Positions 1 through 10,905 of a stretch of 64,000 nt of DNA are shown piece after piece (position 1 is the first letter of the stretch; each line of letters begins with the position of its first letter). The position numbers and the translations under genes were made by a program. The notes below the pieces were generated by a model, which saw only the letters and a program-made list of their open reading frames with translations, was not told where the DNA came from and made no database searches. The stretch is taken from the NCBI GenBank assembly GCA_039090855.1, contig CM077005.1, positions 16,717,921 through 16,781,920 of the forward strand, read 5' to 3'. This stretch comes from Macrothele yani (taxonomy: Eukaryota; Arthropoda; Arachnida; Araneae; Macrothelidae).

Positions 1-61
1 TTTCAAGAATGTAGTTGCAGCAGTAGCAAGCTACTTTTAAAAAGTAGCTTTCCAACTATTG
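1..61. mobile_element. Terminal fragment of a hAT-like element
   Basis: The first ~58 bases are nearly the reverse complement of 62876-62940: both contain paired GTAGC/GCTAC-rich blocks around TTTTAAAAAGTAGC and end in GCTTTCCAA. At the distal copy the end reads CAGTGATTGGAAAGC, which resembles hAT termini. The element runs off the left edge, so family and length cannot be determined. Assignment to hAT rests only on the terminus. Confidence 0.45.
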
Positions 62-311
62 GTTAATATTCGAGGTGAACGCCAACTCACGATCCTCAAA
101 TAACGGCAAACCACAACCAGGGCACACACAGACACGTTTCTGATAACCCAACGGACGCTATTGTAAAAGGGGCTGTGAAGTCGAGAGCGCCATGATAAAA
201 CATGAAGACTGGAAAAGCGTCGCCTGTCCGACGAGTCGAGATTCCAGCTCCAACATGCCAATGAATGGGTAAGTACTCGATGCCATGCAGATGAACAGCT
301 GTAACTACATT

Positions 312-971
312 TAATTCTTGTTCCACTTGAAGAATGTTCAGTTAATCTTCCTTTCCTCTGGGTTCATTTGGTTTTTTTTTTTTTACAGACGTTTCTGGAC
401 TCTTGATTTTAGTCAAGGTTTGTTCTCAATGTATAGAATGATTATTATCAAAAGTTTTGTTTACTCCTGAAGAATTTAAATTTTGTTGCCAGGTTCCTCA
501 TACTGTTGCCAGTTACTAAAATGAAATGTTTGCATTAAATTTTGTAATTCTGTTGTTGCTGAGAGCTTTTCTGGGAAGAAATTAAAATATTAGACTATGA
601 ATCCCATAAAAACAAGAGACTAATTAAAGAGTTATTTCATCCAAAAAAAAAAAAAAAAAACAGTGCCATCAATGAGCCTTCAAAACTAATAAGTAGTGTT
701 TTAAACAACTTAATTAAAACAGAATTACAAAATACACAATGAAAACATATCAATTTAGAACAGTATGAGGAACCTGGCAACAAAATTTAAATTCTTCAGG
801 AGTAAACAGAACTTTTGATAATCCTATAAATTGAGAACAGGCCTAGACTAAAATCCAGAGGCCAGAAACGTCTGTAAAACACCAAAGTAACTCAGAGGAA
901 AGGAAGATTAAATGTCTTCAAGTGGAACTAGAATTAAATAAATATATCTGGGTAAAGCTTTGAGTAAGTGA
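312..971. mobile_element. Inverted-repeat element with 12-bp flanking direct repeat and one-sided tail
   Basis: The left arm (about 312-515) and right arm (about 756-936) are reverse complements at roughly 90% identity by eye, joined by ~240 bp. TGTAACTACATT occurs on both sides (300-311 and 972-983), as expected for a 12-bp target duplication. The right side carries ~35 extra nucleotides (937-971) absent from the left. No coding potential is visible. The layout (arms, long target duplication, one-sided tail) matches the elements at 37.6 and 44.2 kb and suggests a Penelope-like inverted terminal structure. It sits inside the Tc1 remnant. Confidence 0.75.
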
Positions 972-1211
972 TGTAACTACATTGCACGGTTGGACAGAAA
1001 CAGGTAGGAGGAGCTTCGAGGACAGTCCCTTCGTCTGTATTAAAATCACTCTCACAGCTAGTCTTACCTAGGCATTGTTTCCACCCACGTGTTGCCCTAC
1101 ACTGTAATCGTACATCAGGTTGACACTGCACTCTTTCATCAAGACAACGCTCCTTGTCATTAAAGCCCGCACTGTGTAGAAATGCGTCCAGCATCACGTT
1201 CAAGTATTTCG

Positions 1212-1524
1212 CGGGCGGCCTAGTGGTCAGCGTTCATGACTGCCATGGAGATAGCCTCAGGTTCGATCCTGGGCGGGTACGAAAGTTCGAACCACTAAAT
1301 ACCTGCCGTGCGTCGGATGGACACGTTAAGCCATCGGACCCCGAGTACTGGCCCCCGGTAATAAATAAGGGCGTCTTCCTCCCCCTTTTTTACCTCGCTT
1401 CCGTGTCACTTTCCTATCGGGCACTCTAGCCCAAATCTCCTAGCTTCCTATTTCTAAGGGTTGTTTAAGACCTTGGGTCAGACACTCCCTTCCTAAAATT
1501 CTCTAGATCTGATCTGATCTGATC
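1212..1524 (+). mobile_element. tRNA-derived SINE (family B) with GATCT-type tail
   Basis: The 5' part looks like a tRNA gene: TAGTGGTCAGCG fits a Pol III A box and GGTTCGATCC at about 1260 fits a B box. A non-tRNA body follows, ending in a short GATCT repeat (about 1506-1524). AGTATTTCG flanks it on both sides (1203-1211 and 1525-1533), a 9-bp target-site duplication typical of LINE-mobilised SINEs. This is the only copy of the family I recognised in the window. Confidence 0.82.
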
Positions 1525-1776
1525 AGTATTTCGGGCACTGACCTGGCCGCCGAATTCCCCAACTTGTATCCCGTCAAATATTTATCGGATGCAGAGGAGC
1601 ACAGCATTTACCGGTACAATACAGTGCCTCGCTTCGTTGCCAAACTCTTGCGTTTCACTCTGTTTAGCTGGTACAGAATATGAGAAAACCTTTCGCGATC
1701 TAAGAAAATCGATGGCGTGCGGGGTGCAGGCTATTAGGTAATTGGTCATAATGTTCTAGCTAGCAAGTGTATATGC

Positions 1777-2723
1777 CAGAGATGGAAACGGGTCAAATGG
1801 GTCTGGTCAAGGTGTTCCTGACCCAATTTTGACCCGGTTTTATTTCCGTTTTATTTTTGAATAGAAAAGAAATATTTCAAAAAACTTTTCAGAGGTCTTT
1901 GAAATAATAAGTACTTCAGAGCTGCAGAGCATGATTCAAGAACTTGCTGGGAAGGGTAAAGAAATGGGGCTTAAAAATGAACTTTCAGAAGACAAAACTG
2001 ATGTACAATGCTTTTACAAGGAATGAAGATTTATCGGTTGACGAGAAAAAGCTGGAGATAACGAACTCCTACATTTACCTTGCGCAGCAGATATCAAGAA
2101 AGGGTCACATTGATGAAGAAATCAATTGGCGTATAAAACTTGGTTGGAGAGTTTTTGGAAGGAACAGTACAATTTTGAAGAGTAACATGCCATTATGTCT
2201 TAAAAGAAAAGTGTTTAATCAATGCATCCTTCCAGTGCTTACACATGCGGAGCACAGACGTGGACCTAAGACTGCAGACAACTGAAAGAGCATGGAGAGA
2301 TGCATGCTTGGTGTAACCAAGAAAGGTAAAAAGAGGAACTCGTGGATAAGGAAAATGACAAGAGTGGAAGACATCGTGATCAGAATAAAATCCATAAAAT
2401 GGCAATGGGCTGGACATATTGCCACGAGAATGAACCACCGACGAACAACCGAAATTTTACACTGGATTCCAAGGGACAGGAAAAGACCCAGAAGAAGACC
2501 ACGTGGGAGGTAGGTGGATGGAGAAGACTGGTCCACAACAGTCCGTTGTGGAAGAAACTTCGGGGGAGACCTAACCTAGCAGTGGATTGATAATGATTGA
2601 CAATGATGATGATATATCAGAGTTTATAGCTCAAAGCAGATTTGTCCGGGTCAGGCTCGAGTCGAGTCCAATTATAAGACAGCTGGGTCCGGGTCCAAAA
2701 TATTTGACCCATTTCCAACTCTG
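1777..2723. mobile_element. hAT-like TIR element carrying an RTE fragment
   Basis: The left end CAGAGATGGAAACGGGTCA and the right end, read inverted (CAGAGTTGGAAATGGGTCA), form terminal inverted repeats. Flanks GTATATGC (1769-1776) and GTATGTGT (2724-2731) are an imperfect 8-bp duplication, the size hAT transposases make. Apart from the RTE piece there is no transposase sequence, so it is non-autonomous. It ends only 120 bp before the exon at 2844. Confidence 0.62.
1917..2613 (+). pseudogene. 5'-truncated RTE-type non-LTR retrotransposon (RT C-terminal part)
   Basis: Translations in two frames give the C-terminal part of an endonuclease/reverse-transcriptase polyprotein: a GLKMN..KTK block near 1968, then LKRKVFNQCILPVL near 2199, then in another frame MERCMLGV near 2292, VEDIVIRIKSIKWQWAGH near 2363 and LHWIPRDRKRP near 2458. 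The order matches RTE elements common in animals. Frameshifts and stops mark it as dead. It ends in an ATGATGAT-rich stretch (about 2590-2613), a typical RTE 3' tail. The 5' truncation is also typical. Confidence 0.78.
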
Positions 2724-2843
2724 GTATGTGTGCTTTGATCCCAGAAAATGCAAGTATATATCTCGTTATCTGTATATCTGTTGTGATTCAAGTGCTAATA
2801 AGGAACTTTCAGTAATTCATTTTCCTTGCTCCGTTTCATGCAG

Positions 2844-3332
2844 AAGCAAAACCAAGCGCGGATCCGGAAAGAACCGTTTCTTCAGGTGAAGTTCATCCAA
2901 ACATGATGTCTGGACCCCTTAAGCAATATAACTACCTTCCAAATGTTATGTCTAGTCCAATGAATGAGGGATACTTTGGATCATCACCATATCTCACATC
3001 AGGTGGGTATATGCCACCATACATGATGGGTCTCAGACCCAAAATTCCATATCCACATCCAAGATACTATGGGATGATGAACAATCCCTGGGAGATCGAT
3101 AGGTTGAGATCCTATCCGTTTTATCAGTCCCAAAGATGCCTACGTCCAAGACATCCTTACCTACCTGCACAGTACAGCGCACCAGGTCTTGTTCCTCCCC
3201 AGTACAACACAGCAGGTCTTATGCCACCCCAGTACAGCACAGCAGGGCATGCACAGCACAGTGGATCCAGAAGGACGTCATTCCTGGCAGAAAACATCTT
3301 TGATGCCCATCGTGAGGAAGAAACGAAGCAAG
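2844..3332 (+). CDS. Internal coding exon of a Pro/Met/Tyr-rich protein with a C-terminal PLDLS motif
   Basis: The exon is open from the acceptor (pyrimidine-rich tract then CATGCAG, exon from 2844) to a consensus donor (AAG/GTAAGT after 3332). Its first two bases finish an upstream codon; 162 full codons follow, and one base is left over. That phase fits the exon at 20044 exactly (G + GT = Gly). The protein is low-complexity and rich in Pro, Met, Tyr and Gly, with no folded domain recognised. Residues encoded by 3161-3247 form three ~10-residue repeats around P-A/P-Q-Y-S/N-x-A/P-G. The ATG at 2903 is not needed as a start because the frame is open back to the acceptor. Upstream exons lie outside the window. 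The gene is not identified; the composition suits the disordered part of a nuclear regulator. Confidence 0.77.
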
Positions 3333-3898
3333 GTAAGTAAAATGCAAGTAAAAAGTGTGTACATGTGTGCTTCCAGTTATATTTCTCAGATACAATGGAT
3401 ATGAATCCCCCTCCCCCCTCGCTCAACTACGTTCGGTAGAAAAAAAAAAGAGATAAAAGCATTGGAACTCTTTCTCAGGTTTGGGCAATCAGTACTATTC
3501 TTTCCACCCAAGGGTGCATATAGATTTTTTTGATTTTTTTTTTTTTTTTTTTTGGAAGGGGACATATCAAAAATGAAAGTTAATGAAAAGTTGAAGAAAA
3601 AATTTAAAGCAATTTTTCTAATGTATGTTGATGCGTTTTTATTAAATTAAAGCATTTTTCATAATGAAGGTGGCATTTCAACTAAAAACATAAAAAATGA
3701 AACATTTCCAGGGAGGTATGCCTCCTCCCAAATATGCTCCTGTTTCCATACTTCATCCCCCTAGCTTTATAAAGTGAGTAGTTTCACTCTTAATGATATA
3801 CCTAATACACATGGAGCCATATGCGGGGCCATGTCTAAGTCCCAGAACCAGTTGGGGGCTGTAGGGTCATTGGGAGACTGTCCAACTACAAACTGCAT

Positions 3899-3962
3899 TT
3901 TTCCATGAATACAGACGCAAGTTTTGCTATTTTTCCATGAATACAGACGCAAGTTTTGCTAT
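3899..3962. repeat. Tandem duplication of a 32-bp unit
   Basis: The unit starting TTTTTCCATGAATACAG is present twice in exact tandem. It is probably a recent local duplication inside the intron. Confidence 0.9.
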
Positions 3963-4189
3963 TTTACTTCATTAGCGAATAATTATGCCAAAAAGTAATA
4001 ATAATCAGATAAAATACAAAATACAAAATAAAAAGGGGGAGAAAGGAAACAGAATTTTCTTGATGCATAAAAAATATATTACATTCTTTGAATTTGTTTG
4101 GTTTGGTAGTGGTAGTTGAGTTGCATATTCCTTATCGCTGGAGGCAAAATAACTTCCAACTACTGTGATTTTTAGCACGTCTTTTGTAA

Positions 4190-4583
4190 ACAAGTTAGTA
4201 AAATCATGCAACGCTTTGATTATGATACTTTCCAACGTACCAGAAATCATTACTCAAGTTATGAGGATAATGGCTATAGAATAAATCTCGCTCCCTGACC
4301 TTTGACCCTATTTCAATTATATTCAACAGAACCTGTTAAGTATACTTTCGAAACAACATGATAAAGTTTTGTCGCAATCAAAGCATTTTTACGTTAAGTT
4401 ATACAATACATAAAGGCGATGAAATGGACCCCATTTTGCCCATTTCCAATAGGGTTCGTCCCCAGGTGGTCCCCTACCACATATTAAAATTTCGTCGAAA
4501 TCGATTAATTTTTACACGAGTTATTGTGCAGATGGGCAAAGCTGGAGCATATACGCTTCCTTCAACCTACGGTTGGAAAGCAT
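4190..4583 (+). repeat. Repeat family R3 (CCTGACCTTTGACCC array), short copy
   Basis: It shares with 22557-23256 the same opening (CAAGTTAGTAAAATCATGC), the internal CCTGACCTTTGACCC block, and the same ending (CAACCTACGGTTGGAAAGC). The start (CTTTCCAACGTACC) and the inverted end (GCTTTCCAACCGTAGG) look like short terminal inverted repeats. No coding potential. It abuts the R1 array that begins at about 4590. Confidence 0.65.
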
Positions 4584-5063
4584 AAAAAAGATCATGTTTA
4601 TGTTACGATTTGTCTGTCCATCTGTGGACACCATATCTCTGCAACCATTAGTCCGATTTGAAAAATTCCTTTTGCGTTGGGAAGCTGGAAATGTGCGAAT
4701 CGTTATCCTTTATTTAAAAGGTGGGACAAATCCTAAACTTTCTGGAATCCCTTGAATCTCGAATCCTTCGCATAAGAATAATTATAAGAAAAAAAAAAGG
4801 GGGGGGGGGCCTTCTACTTAAAATTAAAAGTTTTTAATTGAAGCAAAATTTGAAATCTGCATTTAATGAAAAACAAATGAAAGAATACAGTTTTCAAAAA
4901 ATACACCCATACTTATTAAGAAGATACAAATGAAATTTATAATTTACATTTACTAAATGAAGTACATAACTCTTGAGGTTCATTTCCATTTTCTGAACAT
5001 AATTTAACAAAAAATATTTGAGCAACAATTCAGATTTTTGACATTTTTCTTTAATAACAAAAG

Positions 5064-5289
5064 ATTTTTTTTTTTTTTTGATTGGAGGTTTAACGACCAC
5101 CGTGAGCAACTCAATGGGCTATAAGTAGTTACCCGTCCCTAATTTAGGGTCACTGGTTCCAGGGAAGGGAGAGAGCCAGTGCCGTAAGACAAACACAACA
5201 TCCATGCCTCACCGGGATTCGAACCCGGGCCCCTTACGGACGAATGATCAGAAGGCCAGCGCCTTTGAACACTGCGCCACCGGGGCGGC
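5064..5289 (-). mobile_element. tRNA-derived SINE (family A), copy 1
   Basis: Reverse-strand order: GCCGCCCCGGTGGCGCAG (tRNA-like 5' end with A box), GGGTTCGAATCCCGG (B box, near 5217-5231), a family-specific body, and an A-rich tail (T-run at 5065-5079 on the plus strand). TAACAAAAG flanks it (5055-5063 and 5290-5298), a 9-bp target duplication. It lies inside the hAT at 4716-8221 and is therefore the younger insertion. Confidence 0.9.
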
Positions 5290-5466
5290 TAACAAAAGTT
5301 CCAAAACCTTTTTTAAGTCAAAGCAAGTGTAGAGGTGGGGAGGATTGTTTCAAGAGTTAATGTAAACACTAAACACGGAACACTAAATTGAGTGAATTCT
5401 TTCCAGAAAAATAAAAAACATGTTTGTTTTAAGAGTTAATAAAAACACTAAACACTGAACTCTTTC

Positions 5467-7580
5467 AGGGCAATGTAAAAAAATCAGAAACCTTTAATGA
5501 AGACTTTAATTTCAAAACACTAGCATTCGAACTCACTCTGGGTCTATCTAGCCTACTTCGTTTTTTATCAGCTATGACACCTGATGTGTTGAATAGTCTT
5601 TCTGACATTACTGTCGATGGTGGTGTGATTAAGAACTTTTTAGAGAGTTTCCTCAAATTCTGTTATTTTTTGTTGTCCTTCCAGTATTTAAAGATGTTCA
5701 CAGATGGTGGAAGTAGTGTTTCTACTAAGTAGGCATTTATTTCTTCTTCAGGAGACAAACTGTAACTCTGCTCACTGCTGGTAGATGATGTCATCAATTG
5801 AAACTAGTAACTCTACATGCTATAAACTCCTTGTTCTGGAGTTAACTATTTTTGAGTGGTATCTCTTTTATTTTGTTCTGATGACTGAAGATCACTGTCT
5901 TCTGCTTGCAAAATACTAATATCAGAAATTTCAATGGCCAGTGTTGATTTAACTTTCTGAAGGTTTTCTTTGCTCAAAAATACACTTCCTATTATGAATT
6001 AGGGATCCAGTATAGTTCCAAAAGCATACAATTTTTCGGTCTCAACAGACTGATATCGCCTTTCTAGAGATGTAAGCAAGTCATTTCGAAAACCCTACAT
6101 AGAACCTAAAGTTGATTTGAAGTTTTGTAGAATACAAATGGTGCTATTCAGTAAAGAATTATTTCTGAGACTATTACTTCGTTGGAAATGGCCACAAATG
6201 TAGCTCTATCGAACACGTCTAGGATTCATATCACTTCTTCTATAGTTGCCCACTGTCAAGCACTAAGATCTACCTGAAAATTTAACTCTGAAGCAGATAA
6301 TAAACAGCTTGCTTTTGTCCCATGAGACGAATGAGCACATGAAGCTGAGAATTCCATCTAGTCAGTTCGTCTTGTATCAAAGGATGGGTAATATGGTTAA
6401 TATAATCAAAGGATGGGGTTTAAGACTTAGCTTGAGAAGCTTGTAAGGCTTTCATGGCATTAGAAGAGTGCTTGAAATGTCCCACAATACTCTGGCAGGT
6501 TGACATTATTGCCTTAATTTCACTCTTGTTTAGTAAACCATCTTTGAGAACTAATTGAAATGTATGAGCAAGGCATGGCAAGTGGTCAAAGGTATTGCAT
6601 TCTAAAGCTGCAACAATATTAGGCCCATTGTCTCTCATGAAACACACAACTTTTTCTAAGAGATTTCATTCTTTCATAGTGTTGGTAATGAAAGTTTCTA
6701 TTGCAGGTGCTGTATGTGAAACTTCTGCAAAGGGAATACATTCTAAACACAAGTGATGACACTCAAAGTTTTCATCTATGAAGTGAACTGTGAAACTGAG
6801 GTAATCATCAGAAGATGTTGATGTCCACATGCCTGTTGTGACTGCAATAAACTCGGTTTTATCTAAAAGATTATCAACTTTTATTTTTTCTTCTTCATGT
6901 ATCTCTGGAATTATCTTTTGAGCAAAGTGTTTCCTGCTTGGGATGATATACTTTGGCTCAAGGTGGTTTATCAACTTTTTAAAACCTTTATCTTCTACTA
7001 TGGACAATGGTTGGTTATTTTTGCAGAACATTTCATCGACTAATGTGGTAATTGTTTTAGCTCTGTTGTCTCCAGGCTTAAAACTTTGCATTTTATCAAT
7101 AAATGCTTTCAGAGTCGTTTGGTTAGAAGATACTGCTTTGCATTTTACTAAGGGGTGCTTCGAAAGGACTTTGTTGTCCATAAGAAGCTGCTGAACCTGG
7201 ACTAGGAGATGAACTAACTGATGCAAGACTCCCAGCGATAGCTGGATCATCTGGGTCACTATTGCCTTCCAATCGGGAGTCAACTCTGACAGTCAAAGGG
7301 CTTAAGGGTGAAGCTGGAGTTAGTAACTGGGATGGTGAACTTTTATCTTTCAGTTTTTGAAATTTGGATGAATGTTTGGCTTTCAAATGTTTCCACATTG
7401 CTAAAGCAGTATGTGACCCTTTTCCTCTGGATATTTTTGCAGAACACAGAATTCACATTATTTTCATTATCCGAAATTTGGAAATAGTTACGGATATTAG
7501 AAGATGCTTGAGATGATGTCATCTCATGAGTTGACATTCGTTGCAGGTTATAGGAGATGCGATGGTTGTGTGACAGGCAC
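5467..7580 (-). pseudogene. hAT transposase, decayed (BED finger, catalytic core, hATC)
   Basis: Read on the minus strand, the parts come in hAT order. Remains of a BED zinc finger at about 7380-7480 end in MWKHLKAKH. The catalytic core at 6666-7130 includes VTTGMWTS and a fragment continuing into RDNGPNIVAAL and CLAHTFQLVL near 6640-6550. The C-terminal dimerisation region at 5465-5656 contains SERLFNTSG and KKRSRL. The pieces lie in different frames. The first catalytic acidic residue, normally Asp in T-D-x-W-T-S, is Gly here, a single-base change. It could not transpose even if its frame were intact. Confidence 0.88.
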
Positions 7581-8906
7581 AAGATAAATCGCTCCTAAGT
7601 ATGCGTAAATGCTGTGGTTAGCGATAGATGCTACATAAAAATAAAAACAATACAGCATGAGAAACGCTGAGATTGAGACAAAAAATACAGACTGGATAAC
7701 GCCGAGTGTATAAGCATATGTGAGGTGCTGTGAAGAGTTGAGTAGAACTAGAAACACTGAGCTGTAGCTAGTAACGTGTGTGCCGCGGCTCAAGGTCACA
7801 CTTACTACCACGGTAACGGTTTCCGGGAAAGAGATAAAATATGGCTAAGTCACTTTTTCCACTATACTTGAGGTATGAGGCTAAGTCACTGTCCGATGGG
7901 AGATGCCATTCACTTCAGCAGTTGCTCTCTGTTTGGCTCAACAATTCCTTCACTGTTGCATCCGGTTTCGAAGTAACGAGCTATTTCAAATAGCTGTGCA
8001 CACACTGTAAACGACTTTCTTCGATTGTTTTCTAATTTCAGAACTTGTCATGCTGACAAAAATTCGAACAAATATCGCTCTAGAACAAGCACCAAACGGC
8101 AAGTTTTTTAGGTTAAGATTCGAAAGATTGAAATGATGAAAAAAGCAAAAAGATTCGAGTTTTCGAATCTTGAATCTTTTGAAGATTTGCAGCATTTGAG
8201 GATTCAAATGTCCCATCCCTACTTTATTTAATTTTTTTTATGATGCACAATTTTGACACTAGAGGGCGTAAATGCAGATGATATTGAATTCAAAATACAT
8301 TTTATTCCATATATTTGCTTCTAAACATCCGATAGAAATTTTTTTTTACCTTTCGATTCCATTTATGTCAAAGACTATTTTGGTATCATCACTTTTTCAA
8401 GTTACGCATAGGTTTTCCGCTAGGGGGCATAAAGGTAAATTGCGTTTTCCCTTATATCTCTGCTTCTAAAACTCCAAGAAAAATTCTTCCCATATCGAAT
8501 ACAGCTCCTGATGAAAAATGTTTTGCATATAATTCCTAATATTTGGTACAGAATGGTTTGGCCACCAGGGGAAGCAAGTATTAATTTCTGCTTCTGATAT
8601 ATTTGCAGCAAAATCTGAGCTCTTGAAAACTCGACTGAAAAAATTATTTCGTTGACCGACACCGCTCACATTGAAAAACCTTTTGAGAAAACTTTCTTCT
8701 TGAAATAATGCATGGTTTTCTAGCTAGGGGGTGTTGATGCATATCTTATATTTGTCATTATCTCTGCTTCTAAGAGTCTGATTTCAAAATTTCTTCCTTT
8801 GTTGGAGAGCGTCTGAGCTGTAAAATGTTTCTCACATAATTTAAAATTTTTTTAACACACAAGTCTGCAACCAGACAGCGTAAGTTCCCATTTCCTTTTA
8901 CAGCAA

Positions 8907-10125
8907 CATACCTGCCAACATTGGCAAGAACCTTGTCAGTAGTAACTAGTATTATTGTGTGGTGCACATAAATGCTTTTTTACAAAACGATTCATTTCTT
9001 TGTGAAAAAGAAATATGCACCACAACAAAACGCTACAACAAACAAGGACATTAATGAAACAAACTTAACACCTGCAAAACAAAAAGTTGATATCCCTGGA
9101 AAGGGCACGATAGGTAACATTGCGAGATTTAAGTTCAAAACTTCCACCAGTAAAAATCAGTCAGATGCATTCAGAATTCCACAGCACTTGACAGATGGGA
9201 CATCCAAAATTTGTAAAAAATGTATAAATTTTAACAAATTTTCCAACTTCGTCACTCCCAATTTTGGAAATTTCCTCCCTCTCTCATCAAGCTTAAATGC
9301 AAAAACTTATGGGACGCGGGACATTTAACAATGCAGGAGAGTGGAAACATTGCGCGCTATTACGGGAGAAATCTTTGCTCCATCCTACTTCTGGTTTGGG
9401 AAATTTCCCCCTATTTTCAAGCTGAAATAAAAATATTTATACAGTAAAATGTTATTTAACAATAATACTGAAGAGAGGCAACACACAAAAAAATTGGAAA
9501 AAGAAATTACGATTACGGAAAGAATCTGAACTCTGACGAACATCCACCATGCATTGCCCAATTTCTGTTCACTTGTGCATCAATCTCTTGAATGACCAAA
9601 ATAATAACGAAAATGGCGGAATTTCTTGAATTCACGGAAGAATCTTATGCCTGAAGATTAGGGAGAAATTTTCGCGGCGTCTAACTTCCGTTTTCGCAAA
9701 TTGCTGTCTACAGTTTCAAGCTGAAAGACAAACATTTATGCAATAAAATATTTAACAAGAGTACTGGACACAAAGGCAACATCGGGAGAAAAAATATTTA
9801 CGATTACAGCAAATTTTTTTACTCCATTTCTGAAAGTTTTGAAACACGAGATATCGTCCTCCAGACGGAAAACGAACCCACCACCCCCAATTCTCTTCAG
9901 TTTTGCATCAATCTTGACAATGATCTAAATGACAAAAAATGTGAAATTCCGCAAATCTTCTTAAGAATCTCATGTGTATCATAAAATAATAGCAAAATAA
10001 AAAAAAAATTAAACAAAATGAAAATTCGTAGAATCCATAGTTTCAACATCGAGTTCCGTAGCTCCGTAGTCAGACAGCAAAATCCGTAGAAACTACGGAC
10101 TTTCCATGGTAGTTGGCAGGTATGC
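8907..10125. mobile_element. R2: non-autonomous TIR element (CATACCTGCCAAC ends)
   Basis: The left end CATACCTGCCAAC and the inverted right end GCATACCTGCCAAC form terminal repeats. AGCAA flanks it (8902-8906 and 10126-10130). Inside are two diverged blocks of ~330 bp centred on TTCAAGCTGAAA and AACAATACTGGACA-like sequence; similar blocks recur at 60165-60720. The 118-codon frame at 8972-9328 has no recognised domain. A short inverted motif, TCCGTAGTTTCTACGGA, sits near 10085. The superfamily is uncertain. Confidence 0.65.
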
Positions 10126-10714
10126 AGCAATATCTGTGGGATTAAAAGCCCAATTAAAAAACTTCCTTCTTTGGTCAGATATACTGTTTTCCATACTGGT
10201 TCCATTGACTTTGAATAGCTTTGATAAATTTAATTCATGTCAGAACGGATTCAAAAGACCTACTCAATACAACCAAAAATTCGGTGTCATCTTTCTTGTT
10301 ATTTATTTTTATTGTTCTGATCTTTTTTCCATGGATCTATACAATGGCATCAGGGATTTACTGATGTCATATTTCAACCTTTTCTACTCCTCTTCTTTGG
10401 TTCCACTTTTTTCTCCATCTTTAAACATGTATTCTCCTTTGCTGTGCTTGGTGGTAGCCTCTTCTTACTGTGGTTAATAGGCATATCTCTTTCCCTCGCG
10501 AAATCCAAGAACACCAGAACCCCACCAAAAAACTTTTGTCCAGCACATGCATCATAAAACCACTTCTACTGGGGGAAAATCATGAACGAGATTATGTTTC
10601 TCTCTTGCGCACACTCAAGAATTTTCCTTTAAAAATTAAAAATGATATTTTCCAACACTTAGTAGAGTTCTTTGAATAAAGCTCATGTTGAGAAATGGCT
10701 TCCTAGTTTCTTAA

Positions 10715-10905
10715 TTCAATTACTAATCAAAAACAACTATTATGGGAATTTTACTAGGAATTTTTTTATTTAAATTGCAAATTTTCAGAGAAAATTTGCA
10801 ATTAAATAAAAAGAAAGGAGAAGAGTTTTCTCTGAAAATTTGCAATTTAAATAAAAAATTTCCTAGTAAAATTCCCATAATAGTTGTTTTTGATTAGTAA
10901 TTGAA
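10715..10905. repeat. Near-perfect palindrome, arms ~80 bp
   Basis: TTCAATTACTAATCAAAAAC at the left is mirrored by GTTTTTGATTAGTAATTGAA at the right, with matching sequence inward to a loop of ~25 bp near 10790-10820. No coding sequence and no clear target duplication. It is probably a foldback MITE. Confidence 0.85.

Larger units (their letters stand above)
62..1771 (+). pseudogene. Tc1-like transposase remnant, split by two insertions
   Basis: Plus-strand frames show Tc1 transposase landmarks in order. SDESRFQL, around the first catalytic Asp, lies at about 227-250. FHQDNAPCH, around the second Asp, lies at about 1128-1160. WPPNSP, just before the usual third catalytic motif, lies at about 1545-1562. 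The sequence after WPPNSP no longer carries the usual LNPIEHLW. Stops and frameshifts separate the pieces. An inverted-repeat element (312-971) and a SINE (1212-1524) interrupt it; removing the SINE and one target copy restores a continuous frame (VQHHVQVF then RALTWPP). The sequence near 1740-1771 resembles a Tc1 terminal repeat (GGTCATAATGTT and AGTGTATA). It is a dead copy. Confidence 0.68.
4716..8221 (-). mobile_element. hAT transposon with 8-bp target-site duplication
   Basis: CTTTATTT flanks it exactly on both sides (4708-4715 and 8222-8229). The ends are related inverted repeats: AAAAGGTGGGACAAAT on the left and, inverted, TAGGGATGGGACATTT on the right. The interior encodes a decayed hAT transposase on the minus strand, and a SINE sits at 5064-5289. 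The uninterrupted R1 copy at 39.7-41.2 kb supplies the expected empty-site sequence, so both borders are well supported. Confidence 0.92.
4590..10215 (+). repeat. Repeat family R1 (~150-bp divergent units), copy 1, split by two transposons
   Basis: R1 pieces lie at 4590-4715, 8222-8906 and 10126 to ~10215. Each unit has an anchor like ATATCTCTGCTTCTAAAA followed by CCAATTGAAAAATTCTTCC and a CTAGGGGGCATAAA-like block. The reverse strand of 39725-41190 shows the same series without the interruptions. Copy 1 is broken by the hAT at 4716-8221 and the R2 element at 8907-10125, each with a target duplication. No protein is encoded. Confidence 0.65.

Noticed and set aside
934..1203. Minus-strand 89-codon cysteine-rich frame that looks like a secreted protein
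   Set aside because: The plus strand of the same bases encodes Tc1 FHQDNAPCH, and the frame runs into an inverted-repeat element; it is a shadow of the transposase.
5210..5289. tRNA-gene-like sequence with good A and B boxes
   Set aside because: It continues into a SINE body with an A tail and target duplication; it is a SINE head, not a functional tRNA gene.
8972..9328. 118-codon frame rich in Lys and Asn
   Set aside because: It lies inside a non-autonomous TIR element, begins in AT-rich sequence and has no recognisable domain.
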